Of a DNA stretch of 64,000 bases, positions 21,031-31,223 are shown piece by piece. Origin of the DNA: Heliocidaris tuberculata. Taxonomy: Eukaryota > Echinodermata > Echinoidea > Camarodonta > Echinometridae. Where the stretch lies: contig CM046842.1 of assembly GCA_025618425.1 (NCBI GenBank), positions 37,797,625 to 37,861,624 on the forward strand. The letters are read 5' to 3'. The stretch's first letter is position 1; each line of letters starts with the position of its first letter. The translations under genes were made by a program, and so were the position numbers. Under the pieces are notes generated by a model that had not been told where the DNA came from, ran no database searches, and worked only from the letters and a program-made list of their open reading frames with translations.

Positions 21031-22850
21031 TGGCCTTTAAAAATGCAGTGATTTTTATTTTTCTAGAACTATATTGTTAAATATTTTTAAGAACGTATTT
21101 TTATTCAACTTTAAACGCATATGCAAATACAACTATAGGTTATCGCCTCGGCTCATGGGTGTCAATCGGAGGTGGGAGGGGGGGGGGGGGGGGGGAACAG
21201 GGGATATATCCCCCAACTTCAGGTTGGGGTGGCCTCTCCCAGTAAGTTGCCGTTAAAGATTACAGGGTGCACCCCGGGGGGTTCACAAACTACAAGCAAT
21301 TGATTTTTAGTGGATCCCTCATTTCCAGAATTTAATTATTTATCTTAATAAATCATTTCAATGATTTTTATATGTTAATTCATGTAAAAAAATCAATTAT
21401 GTATATATCTTAATTTCATATCGTTTGTATAATTATAGCAATATCATTATATTTTCCTTTTTTTCTGTTGGAAATAAATGAACATGAATTTGAATTTGAA
21501 TTTCATTAAAAAGGGGGGGGGGAAGAAAAACGGGAAGAAATGGAAAAGAAGTAAGAAAACATAAAGGAAAAACCTGGAAGCTCTAGCTCGCTTTGCTTGC
21601 TTGCATTTCGCCTGTTAATCTTTGAAATAATTTTTTTTTGCGTCTAGTGTCTTTCCGTTTCACGTCTTGTCTTTCTGTCTCACGTGAAACTATTCTTGTA
21701 GTCATAAAATGTATCATAAATTTAAATGAGTCGAGCACCAACATGAACAATTTAACCCAAAGTAAATAAATTTTCAGGAGATTACCAATAACCTATTGAT
21801 ATCACCTCAAATATGAGAAAGGAAGTTGCCGCTAAAATGTACATAACTATGAAATGAAGTAGCAGTACACTATAACCTATTCTCATATACTGAAAGGAAT
21901 GGAATTTTGTTTCAATATAGATTTTTCTGGCTTCCACGCCATGCTCGCTTGTAAAATCTACCAACAAAATACTCTTTTGGCAAGAAGCATGCATTTTATT
22001 TTTTCATACATATTAAGTTTTAGGCGTAAAAGTGTAGGTAACAAACTCTCCTGAAAGTATCATATGTCAAACATCTGCACTACCATTTCTCCTTAAAAAC
22101 ACACACCTCCCTTCGGCTCCTTTACTTATCGGAGTTGGCTATACATAGGTAAAAATACTCCCTTTTTGTACATTTGCTTATGTAACAGTTTTTTTGTTTT
22201 TTGGTTGTTTTTTTTTGCTACTCCATTTAACTTTTCTCCACATGAAATGACAAATTTTTTGGTCTTACGTTCAATAAAAAAAGTGTGCAGGGCAAAACAT
22301 CCAAGATGATCGCTGTTTTCCCTAAAAATCACATCATTTTTTTTTCCTTATGTATGTCATTCTTCGTATATTCTTTTCGCTTTGGCAACTGGCATTATAG
22401 TCGTAACAATTAAGCCTTTAAATTGCGAGTCTATACAGTTTGTTGTTGTTTTATACAACAAAATTGAAACGAAATAGAAAGGTGTGTCATTACTTTTCTT
22501 CTTTTGTAGATATAGTTTTATTTACTAGTTTTTAGAAATTACAAGCTATGTTTGAAATTATTCGAAGGATCCACATTACAAGTCCTGCTTTTTACTAGAT
22601 CCCTTAATTTCCACTCACGACTTGTTCTTAAAAATAAGACTATGAAACCAAAGAGGAAATCCTAGCTAGTTACACTGTGCATATTATTCAAGTCATTAGA
22701 TTATTGTACAATGATTTATATGTTTGATTTTAACTGCTTTTTTTGGAAATGGAAATTAATTGAATTGAAATGAATCAAACTGATTTCATTTTAGCCCCCC
22801 CCCCAAAAAAAAAAAAAAGGGGGAGAAGATGCATTCCTGTTTCTTTGGTC
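21031..22850. other. Interior of the right unit of the TTAA composite
   Basis: AT-rich with no transposase motifs. Contains a G-run element around 21170-21290 and a LINE-like 3' end near 21465-21512 (GGAAATAAATGAA followed by TTTGAATTTGAA repeats). No host gene supported; the frames on the minus strand at 21782-22332 have no recognisable domain. Confidence 0.45.
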
Positions 22851-23171
22851 GTATATCGGAAACTCGTAGAAAGCTCTTATCACTCGTAACAAGATCTTGA
22901 TAACTCGTTGATAGATCGGTACAAGTCGTATGTAGGTCATCGCAACTCATACCAAACTCGGTGCGACTCTTATCGCACTCGGGTGACTCGTATCGCGCTC
23001 GGTTTACTCGTACAGCTGTCGAAGTAAACTCGATGTCGGGTCGTAAGATCACTTATGCATACCTCATAAAATTAGTAAATTTCACGCGAGTTGACGCGAA
23101 TTGACGCGAGTTCAAGCTCGCGCCAGCTCGCCACAACTCGAGACTCCAACTCGGCTAAGTGGGAACCCTGC
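22850..23171 (-). repeat. Outer CGAGT-rich terminal arm, right
   Basis: Inverted copy of 17438-17700, ending GGCTAAGTGGGAACCCTGC just before TTAA. Confidence 0.8.
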
Positions 23172-23610
23172 TTAACAGAGTGATTTATTCTGTGTTTGTG
23201 TCTCTCTTTCTCTCCCTCTTTCTGTATATATATATATGCATATACGGTGCGTCAAAGAAAAAATGAAAGCCTAAAACAAAGGCTATTGTAACCAAACTAA
23301 GTATGTGCTCTATGACAATAGTTATCTATTTTCCACAAATGATACCTTGTTGGCGTCTACCCGTACGTGCTTTACCGAGCAGCATCGTTTAGAGAATGAC
23401 ATGTAAAAACACATTTATGCAAAATTGTGGTAAAACCATGGAAACATTAGGATCACATACGAACATGACCCAACGGAAACATGAGAAGACTATTTTCATG
23501 TTGTTCTTTTAGTAATCAGTAATCATAAAATAAATTATTGCGGATTTTTTTTATGGTGAGGGTAAAGAAAGGGCATATTTTGTCGGTTTTTCTGGGAAGC
23601 ACTGTATATA

Positions 23611-24534
23611 CAGCCCTGGAAAAATCATTAGACCAGCTCCATTTTGGGTATATGAGTAGTGTTAAGTCCGTTGTCTATGGAAGTAGGAAAATGATTATCA
23701 ACAGCTAATGCATGATTAATGGACTACTACTAACTAGAACAATTATTCCTATGCCCTTTTTTACTCCATGACAGTTACCACTAGAACGAGAAAGAGTTTT
23801 TGACCAACTTATAGGTTATAAATGTCTTAGACATGTTAGAGGATGAATTTCAAGAGTTATTACTCTTGGTCTCAGCACCATGTCCTTCTTATTATTCTAC
23901 TAAGACCGGTGAGTGTGTGACATAAAAATTAAAGATATTAGAAAATTAATTTTATGAAACAAAAAAACATTATTACAGCATGAATGAGCTGCTGTGAGGA
24001 AAAAGAAGAAGAAGGGAACACCTTGTTGACATAATGCCACAAGGCATTGCTGCTATCATCAAATGTAGCAGGGTTTTTTTTTTTTTTTTACCAAGAACTG
24101 AACAAACTGCCTCCAGAGGAGTGGACACCGCTTTACGACAAAATCAGGCATACCCTCTGGACAATTATCCCCAGACCACTTCTGTCAGGACATTTTTTCC
24201 CAAACCCCTACCCCTGGAGAATATCCTTGAGGACAGTTAGCATCTAGGATATTTACATTCTATTAGTTTTTCTGAAAGTTCTATCCGTTGGGGTGCCATT
24301 AGAAGTAACTGTCCTTCAGCGAAAATTGTCAGGGTTAATTGTCCTAGAGGCAATTTACCCTGGCGGTAATTGTCAGAGGGATTAGTTATTACACGAGCTA
24401 ATTGTTTTGGGGAGGATTCATCCATTCATTATGAGTTAGCTAATAAAAATCCTTCTGAAAATTCAATTGCTGATATAGCCAACACTTGCCATATAGGCCT
24501 GTGTAAGGAGCTGGTCTAATAATTTTTTCCAGGG

Positions 24535-24537
<3 letters not shown>
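23611..24537 (+). mobile_element. Defective Tc1/mariner-type transposon
   Basis: Inverted termini of about 30 bp: both start CAGCCCTGGAAAAA and continue ATTAGACCAGCTCC, with TA on each side (23609-23610, 24538-24539). The plus strand at 24019-24075 reads EHLVDIMPQGIAAIIKCSR, which matches the usual C-terminal stretch of Tc1 transposases (Val-Asp-x-Met-Pro-Arg-Arg-Ile-x-Ala-Val-Ile). The DDE catalytic part is not recognisable. The right third (24150-24420) seems to be a separate insertion made of AATTGTCC-like words. Confidence 0.8.
24150..24420. repeat. Degenerate AATTGTCC word array
   Basis: Words such as gacaattatcccc, aggacattttttccc, aactgtcc, aaaattgtcaggg, ttaattgtcctag, gcaatttaccctgg and gtaattgtcaga occur in both orientations over 270 bp. 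The spacing is irregular. The array lies inside the Tc1-type element. Confidence 0.55.
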
Positions 24538-24592
<55 letters not shown>

Positions 24593-24680
24593 GTAATTGT
24601 GAGAAATTTCCACTAGAGTTTCCAAAGCTTTGTATATGTTATTTCCTTAGAATTATATATATATATATATATTCTGTCTA
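24538..24680. repeat. (TA)n microsatellites
   Basis: About 28 TA units begin exactly at the right terminus of the Tc1-type element (its TA target), with a second shorter run at 24654-24671. Confidence 0.92.
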
Positions 24681-26595
24681 CATAATAACATACAGATTCT
24701 CAATTACATGCAATGGATACAAAACAAGGAGTAAATAATATTAAAAATCCGGGGAAAATTTCGAAGAACTATAATATAGCTTCGTCTTTCCTTAAGAAAC
24801 TCAAAATCGATTCATAAATTCTAAGGTTTTATATATATATAAAGTTATAGTCTATCAAAATAAAGAAAAAAACTACTACTGACAACTTTTCACATTTGTT
24901 ATTTCATTTGGGATAAATTTGTGGAAGCGTTGTTGCATGGTAAAAGTAAATTGGGAAACATCTATATTAATATGTATCATTATAAATAATCATAACAAAT
25001 TATAACAAACCATTTTGATAATATCCTACCTGTCATAGGTGAAGACATCTGATGAGAACAAGCATGCAATCGTTGCCGTTCGGGATAAAAGATTAAGGTG
25101 AAATATATACAGACCTTAATAACACACTTGTACATGTCCACCCAAAATGTAGCTTACAATGTTTGTATTTTTTGTATTTTTTGTTGCTCAGCTTCCCTAT
25201 ACAGTTGTCAACAGTCTTACTTTGTCACACTTTTCTTAGCCTGTCCATAACCATGGAGTGACAGAATATCTCCCCAAGATCATTTGGTTTTCAAATACAC
25301 TAGATGTGCTATAGCAAACGTTGAGAGTGTCCGCGGTCTGGATAAAGACTGTGGAGAAGTTTATTGCCCAAGACGAGTAAGACTTTGTAGGCCATACCCT
25401 GTTCGATAGGAAAGATGGTGAAAGCTTGTAAGGATCTATGGCAAGTATATGATCATTTTGCCAGGCGAGCGCTCTGAAACTATGAATCATACAATTTTTG
25501 CGAAATGTTGGGAGTTTGTTGAGAATTTTGTTGTGATTGCCAACGGAAGAGAATCATGTTTTGATCAATTGTATGCTAATTTCGAGCATGCGCAGATTTA
25601 GCGCACTTCTACCAAGTCATATCTTCATATTCAGGAAAGCGCCCCTCCCCCTAAACATGCAGCTGACAAGTGGTATTCATCACAGTTATGTTTCCTACTT
25701 ATCTTTTAACTTGTATTAATAACACACACGACAATCAGACGTCATGTTCAGAAGGTGCGGCCCACTCCTTTCACTTAATATATATACTAGCTGAAGCAGC
25801 CCGTGGACATATCATCCACGGGCGCTAGCTGTGTTTATGATTAATCACAGTACCGTATATTTGTCACAATTATCAAGTGAATAAAGAAAAAAGTCGGGTA
25901 ATGTGTTATTTTTTTTACCAAGAAGTATTTACAACATGTGAGTATGTGTTATTCATCCAAATCTTGCATGAGTTCTGAAAAAAAATTCATTTCCATCTTG
26001 ATGAAGACTAAATGACGATTGTTTTACTTAATGAATGACTGAATAATGATATTTATTTATGTTACGTCGGCCCTGTGGCCTGTGGATGACACACGATCTC
26101 ATTTACACCTGGGCGGGATTCTCGCACACAGAGCATGGATGTAATTATGTTCGAATAGGATATCCATGAATAGAGCTAGAGTGACCGATTTGATCTTGCC
26201 ATGTTTCTGTGGTTTAATACTCAGAGAAATTAAGGCCAGAAAAACATAACATGCATAATTAGCGGTACATCCCTTGTAAAGGACGCAAAAATTAGGGGAA
26301 AAAATGAATTTATTGTCATTTTCTTTTCAGGGGGATTATGGCCCCCTTATAAGTCTTGGGAGGACCGACAGATTGACCTTTCCCTACCGTACCCCCTCCC
26401 CCACCCCATCGGCCTCCCGTCACCCCCAGCGCGAGGGTTAGTATCCTATACGTATTCATATCATAGTGGAAATATTTTCGAAGGAAATTTTGGTGGGGGG
26501 GGGGGGCTTCTTCTTTACACCGTGGCAACCGATATTCCTAAGTGAAATAAAGAGTCCTAAAATATGAAGTGGCCGAAATCCCCCACCTTTTTTTT
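24680..26595. other. Unassigned spacer
   Basis: No gene is supported. The 84-codon minus-strand frame at 25236-25490 has no recognisable motif. A perfect 9-bp hairpin lies at 25799-25823 and a C/G-run repeat at about 26330-26520. Confidence 0.45.
25799..25823. repeat. Perfect short hairpin
   Basis: GCCCGTGGA, 7-nt loop, TCCACGGGC. Strong stem in AT-rich surroundings. Confidence 0.7.
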
Positions 26596-27325
26596 ACATC
26601 TAACAGTTACATGTTCCTCCCGGCTTCACCCTGTCTCATTGAACATCAACCTCCACAAAAAACAACAACAACAAACAAACAAAACAATTGTATCACAGAA
26701 AGAATTAAGTTCAACTAAGAAACAGCCCCCCCCCCCAAAAAAAAAAAAAAAAAACCAACAAACAAACAAAAAAAACCCTTGAAAGTTTAATGTATAAAGT
26801 AATGGAATGCTTACAAAAATCAAACTTCCAAAGGAGCCGAATTTTCACAATTAAAAGGCAGAAAAGGTTACGGGCACCTGAATCGATCAGAATCGATCGT
26901 GACGACCGCACCCCCCCCCCCCGAAGTTTCAGTGAGGCCTGTACATCATCCGCGTAATACATCTAACAGTTACATGTTCCTCCCGGCTTCTCATCGAACA
27001 TCAACCCCCCCCAAAAAAAACAACAACAAAAAACAAAACAAAACAATTGTATCACAGAAAGAATTAAGTTCAACCAAGAAACAGCCCCCCCCAAAAAAAA
27101 AAAAACACCAACAAACTAACAAACAAAAAAACCTGTTGAAAGTTCAATTTATAAAGTAATGGAATGCTTACATAAATCAAACTTCCAAAGGAGCCGAATT
27201 TTCACAAATAAAAGGTAGAAAAGTTTACGGGCACCAGAATCGATCCGAATCGATCGCGACGACCACCCCCTCCTCCCCCCCCCCCCCCAGATGTCTCATT
27301 GAGACCTGTACATCATCCGCGTAAA
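26596..27325. repeat. 363-bp tandem duplication
   Basis: acatctaacagttacatg starts at 26596 and again at 26959 (period 363). Both units contain the same series: caacaac, aattgtatcacagaaagaat, C-run/A-run, ggaatgcttaca, gatcg-gacgacc, C-run, gtacatcatccgcgtaa. Differences lie mainly in homopolymer lengths plus scattered substitutions, so the duplication is fairly recent. Confidence 0.88.
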
Positions 27326-28256
27326 TCACTTGCTGAATTAAAAAGCAGATTGCAGTAGGAACAGATTTTGATACTCTAAACAGGGAAACCCGTCCGATAT
27401 CTCTGATTTTCATACCATTATTAACGGCGATTTTATATCTTGCTTAAGGTATTTTACATCCTATTTGAGCATTACATCATCATCATCATAGACCTCTTTT
27501 TAGCCAAAAAGGAACCGTAAAAGAAATTTAACCTACTTTGGAACACACTACCGAACTCCCCCCCCCCCCCCCCCTTCCGCGGATCTATCATCTCTGAATT
27601 TGCTATACCCTTTTTCTTGATTTTTGCTTTTTTTGATACCCTAAACGCGTAATCCGGGTTATGCACTTATTGTTGAAAAGGTACCCTTTTTATCCGTTTT
27701 CATGTACGTGTACCGGCTTCAATGAGACATGTCCCCACCCATCCCACCCACCACCCCATCCCCCCCCCCCCCTCCGTGAAACCATAGAGTTACACACGCA
27801 CTAAACTGTTATGTAACCATGAAGCTACAAATAGTACATGGAGCAGTACATGTACATGTGCGAACAAATAACACGTGTGCTGTATACACTGAAGCCAATA
27901 TACATGCACATGCGGATATGGCCATGGAGAATACATCACGTTGTTCTTTGGCAATACATCATTGAAGTTTCTCTCTTTCACAGGTAATTGGTATGGGTTG
28001 GGGCATAACAGAAGGTACATTTTCCGTGCTACGACAGTGAGCTGTTCCATCGACAGAAATATTACTCCCTCCGGAAATTCAATGTTTAAAAATGAATTTA
28101 TGAAATATGGACGGCACTTCAGCACTTAAAAAGTGCCTCCCAACCATCTGGGGACTATTCCCCGCCCGTGGGTACCAAAAGGTGGGGACCTAAAGAGCCA
28201 GGGGAGGCGCTATTCGAATTCAAAAAAAGACCCCAAATCCTTAGCGTATTATATAT
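27326..28256. other. Spacer with C runs and an inverted-end repeat
   Basis: C-run blocks at 27555-27575 and 27760-27773. At 28132-28214 imperfect inverted ends (agtgcctccc and ggggaggcgct) enclose ggggac/gtcccc-type words and may be a very short MITE. No gene. Confidence 0.4.
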
Positions 28257-28258
28257 AA

Positions 28259-28318
<60 letters not shown>

Positions 28319-28321
28319 GAT

Positions 28322-28359
<38 letters not shown>

Positions 28360-28362
28360 TAT
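28257..28362. repeat. (TA)n microsatellite
   Basis: Two long TA runs separated by gtatatatgatt. A matching TA run sits beyond the inverted repeat at the other side of the LINE (31187-31220). Confidence 0.93.
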
Positions 28363-28375
28363 TAAAAAGTTCCAC

Positions 28376-28432
28376 GTGTTTGCTAATAAGAACAAGAAGA
28401 AGAAGAAAGAACTTGAAAACAATCAAGTGGTT
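28376..28432 (+). repeat. Inverted repeat flanking a LINE, left copy
   Basis: agaagaaagaacttgaaaac and caagtggttcgccatatgta recur in reverse orientation at 31136-31186. Confidence 0.85.
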
Positions 28433-28544
28433 CGCCATATGTATCCAACTGTTTATTTTACCTTAACAAAATTTTCTACCCGTGCCTCAGGTCTTCCTCA
28501 GTGTTTAGACAATGATAATGCAGACAAAATCTTAAGAATAATAG

Positions 28545-28594
28545 GTCCTTGGCAACGCACTACGCGGACCGCGTGAAGGGCGTTGCCAAGGAGC
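28545..28594. repeat. 13-bp stem inverted repeat
   Basis: TCCTTGGCAACGC and GCGTTGCCAAGGA are separated by about 22 bp (actacgcggaccgcgtgaag). It may be a very short foldback element at the 5' edge of the LINE. Confidence 0.65.
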
Positions 28595-28651
28595 CTGAAC
28601 TTATAAGATATTCTTTCCCTAATTCAAGAGAGAAATATAGTATACAAAAAA

Positions 28652-30592
28652 ATGAGGAAAAGAGCAAAAGATGAGACGCTCTCTAAAAGATACAGAGTAA
28701 TAAGAAGTATGGTCCAAAGAGAGGTGAAAAAGGCTAAGCTAGAATACTTACAAAACAAGATAGAAGAAAATAAACAAGATTCGAAAAGACTTTGACAGAA
28801 TCTGAAAAGCTTAGGATTAAAAAGTAAGAAGAGAAAAGAACAAGAATCTGTCATTACAATCGATGGGGAATTATGTCATGATAAGATGGCCATTGCTAAT
28901 GAATTCAATTCTTATTTTACAAATGTGGCCGCCAAATTAGTAGACAAACTCCCTCCTTGTAAAAATCTTTTCAGCGCAGACAATGATTGTATTCGTGAGT
29001 TTTACGAAAGAAAAGGTGTACTTGAAAACAGCTTCGAGTTATCACCAATCAGTGAACAATTTGTTTTCAATGAGTTACATGAATTAAATATATCAAAAAG
29101 TACTGGGTTAGACATGATTCCAGCTAAATTTCTGAAAGATGGTGCGAAGGTTTTATATAAGCCTTTAAGTTACTTAATGAACCTATCTATCTTGACGAGC
29201 ACTTTTCCTGAGGATATGAAAATAGCAAAAGTGACTCCACTTTATAAAAAGAAAGATAAAACTGATGTAACCAATTATAGACCTATTAGTGTTTTAAGCG
29301 TAGCATCAAACATTCTGGAAAAATCGGTCTGTGTTCAAATTGAAAAATACTTCAAAGAAAATGATATAATTTATGAATTTCAATCTGGCTTTCGACATGA
29401 CTATTCGACTGAAACATGTCTAATTCATTTAACTGATTATTTGAGGACAGAAACTTCCCAAGGGCGCTTTGTTGGTATGGTGCTCCTTGATCTGCAAAAA
29501 GCTTTTGATACAGTTAATTATGGCGTCTTGTTGAAAAAGTTAGAAATAATGGGTTTTAACAAGGCAAGTTTAGAATGGTTCAGATCCTACTTGTCTAATC
29601 GACACCAAGTAGTGGCCATTCATGATATTCGTTCCAAACTAATGCCGATAACATGCGGTGTTCCTCAGGGAAGCATTTTAGGCCCAATTCTATTTACAAG
29701 TTATATCAATGATATGTGTATTTGTATAAAAGACTGTAAACTATTATTGTACGCTGATGACAGCGTACTACTCTATTCAAATCCTAATCCAAAATTTCTT
29801 GAGGAGAAGCTCAGTGAACATCTATCTACATGTGTCGATTGGATGACTGATAATAAGCTTTCTTTACACTTGGGCAAAACAGAAAGCATTTTGTTTTGTT
29901 CTAAAAGTAGTTCTAAAAAGTCATTTGAATTCAAAGTGACACACAATAATCAAGTAATTCAGAGAAAAGAATCTGTGAAGTATTTAGGCATTGAGTTGGC
30001 TAGCGCAATTTCATTTTCTTCTTTAGTAGAATCAGTTGTAAAAAAAGCAAATTCTCGTCTAAAATTTTTGTACAGATATCAAAATTGTTTGAATTTAAAA
30101 GCAAGACGTATACTCTGTTTTGCTCTTATTCAATGTTTGTTTGACTATGCTAACCCTGTATGGTATAGTAACATAAACAAGTTAGAACAAAAGAAGTTGA
30201 AAATTATACAGAACAAAATGGTGAGATTCATCAACTGTTCTGGTTCAAGAACTCATGTTGGCTACAGCGAACTTTCTAAAGCTGGTTTTCTTGAAGTTAA
30301 CCAAAGATCAAAACAACTCGTATTGCATCACGTGCATAAAATATATCATACTAGGTCAAATCATTATATTCGATCCAACTTCAATCTTGTTACTGACTTA
30401 CATAATTATGATACAAGAAATAGAGTAGGTAGCATTGAAAATTCGTTTTATTACATTGCCATCAAACATTGGAATACCCTTCCTAATTATATAAAGGAAA
30501 TAGAAAACTTTGCTCTTTTTAAGAGGAAATTAAGGGAATACCTATCACTTGAGAGTCAGAGGAGAGAAGCAAATGACATGGTATATGATTGA
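28652..30592 (+). pseudogene. LINE ORF2 reverse transcriptase with one in-frame TGA
   Basis: From the ATG at 28886 the frame is open for 568 codons. In the same frame upstream (28652-28792) it encodes a basic helical stretch and is cut only by TGA at 28793-28795. The RT motifs are well preserved: LLDLQKAFDTVN (motif A, about residue 200 of the 568), GVPQGSILGPILF (motif B, about 257), LLLYADDSVLLY (motif C, catalytic Asp pair about 290), then KYLGI and the C-terminal YDTRNR segment. With only one stop the copy is young. The protein would copy its own RNA at a nicked target, but without endonuclease it cannot act alone. Confidence 0.9.
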
Positions 30593-30704
30593 AATTGCCA
30601 GAAGAAAGAACACTTTTCTTTTCTCTGCCAGGTTCATGCTGTCTAAGTTTGTATATACTTTTGTTTTTGTACGTTTTAGAGATTCAACATATTCTTTATT
30701 ATTC

Positions 30705-30742
30705 TTTTTGCTCCTCCTCCTCCTCCTCCTCGTCATCATCAT

Positions 30743-30773
<31 letters not shown>

Positions 30774-30812
30774 TTATTATTATTATTATTATTGTTGTTG
30801 TTATTATAATCA
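30705..30812. repeat. Compound triplet microsatellite in the LINE 3' UTR
   Basis: (CTC)n, (ATC)n, (TTC)n, (TTA)n and (TTG)n follow each other without gap. Confidence 0.92.
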
Positions 30813-31135
30813 TTATTACATGTTATAAATGTTGTTTTTGTTATCATTTTTATTATTCTTAAAAAAAAATTTCTTCTCAGTCTGTAAATAATACAAATTG
30901 AACTAATTAATTTTGTATGTTGGGGACCCCACTGGAAATAAGCTCTCGAGCTTTCGTGGGTTATCCTGTTCAAGCTTACATAATTTTGATCTGATATTCT
31001 TTTATTGTTGTATGTTAGAGGCTTGGCAAATAAAATCAATCAATCAATCATTCAAAGCCAAGTAGGAGAACTAAGAAGGGAAAAAGAAAAAGAAAGGGAA
31101 AAGGGAAAGAAAAAGAGAGAAAAAAAGGGGAAAAT

Positions 31136-31183
31136 ACATATGGCGAACCACTTGATTGTTTTCAAGTTCTTTCTTCTTCTTCT

Positions 31184-31220
<37 letters not shown>
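31136..31220 (-). repeat. Inverted repeat flanking a LINE, right copy, with (TA)n
   Basis: Reverse complement of 28376-28432 (acatatggcgaaccacttga and gttttcaagttctttcttct), followed outward by a TA run just as the left copy is. Confidence 0.85.

Positions 31221-31223
<3 letters not shown>

Larger units (their letters stand above)
17438..23171. mobile_element. TTAA-flanked composite transposon with CGAGT-rich ends
   Basis: The left end GCAAGGTTCCCACTTTGGAG follows TTAA (17434-17437), and the right end GTGGGAACCCTGC precedes TTAA (23172-23175). The outer ~270-300 bp at each side are inverted copies of each other (both contain tcgagtttac, gctgtacgag, gagttgcgatgacct and gagctttctacgag). Two further inverted units with the same tip, GCAGGGTTCCCACTTAGCCG, meet in the middle at 20444/20475. 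The whole therefore reads as two elements in inverted order, 17438-20444 and 20475-23171, sharing one outer TTAA pair. TTAA targets occur in piggyBac and Kolobok transposons; which applies is unknown. No transposase frame remains. Sea urchin TU-type foldback elements are a possible comparison. Confidence 0.75.
28600..31050 (+). mobile_element. 5'-truncated CR1-like LINE
   Basis: Contains the RT reading frame (28652-30592), a 3' UTR with triplet microsatellites, and a tail with AATAAAATCAATCAATCAATC at 31029-31049, the short-repeat 3' end typical of CR1/L2 elements. The endonuclease part of ORF2 is missing, which fits 5' truncation during target-primed reverse transcription. Confidence 0.85.

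Noticed and set aside
27790..28125. 111-codon minus-strand gene
   Set aside because: No domain, irregular composition, and an overlapping open frame on the other strand; likely chance.
30545..31039. 164-codon minus-strand frame opposite the LINE 3' UTR
   Set aside because: Consists of a triplet-repeat translation (poly-Asn, poly-Lys, poly-Arg) antisense to the LINE.
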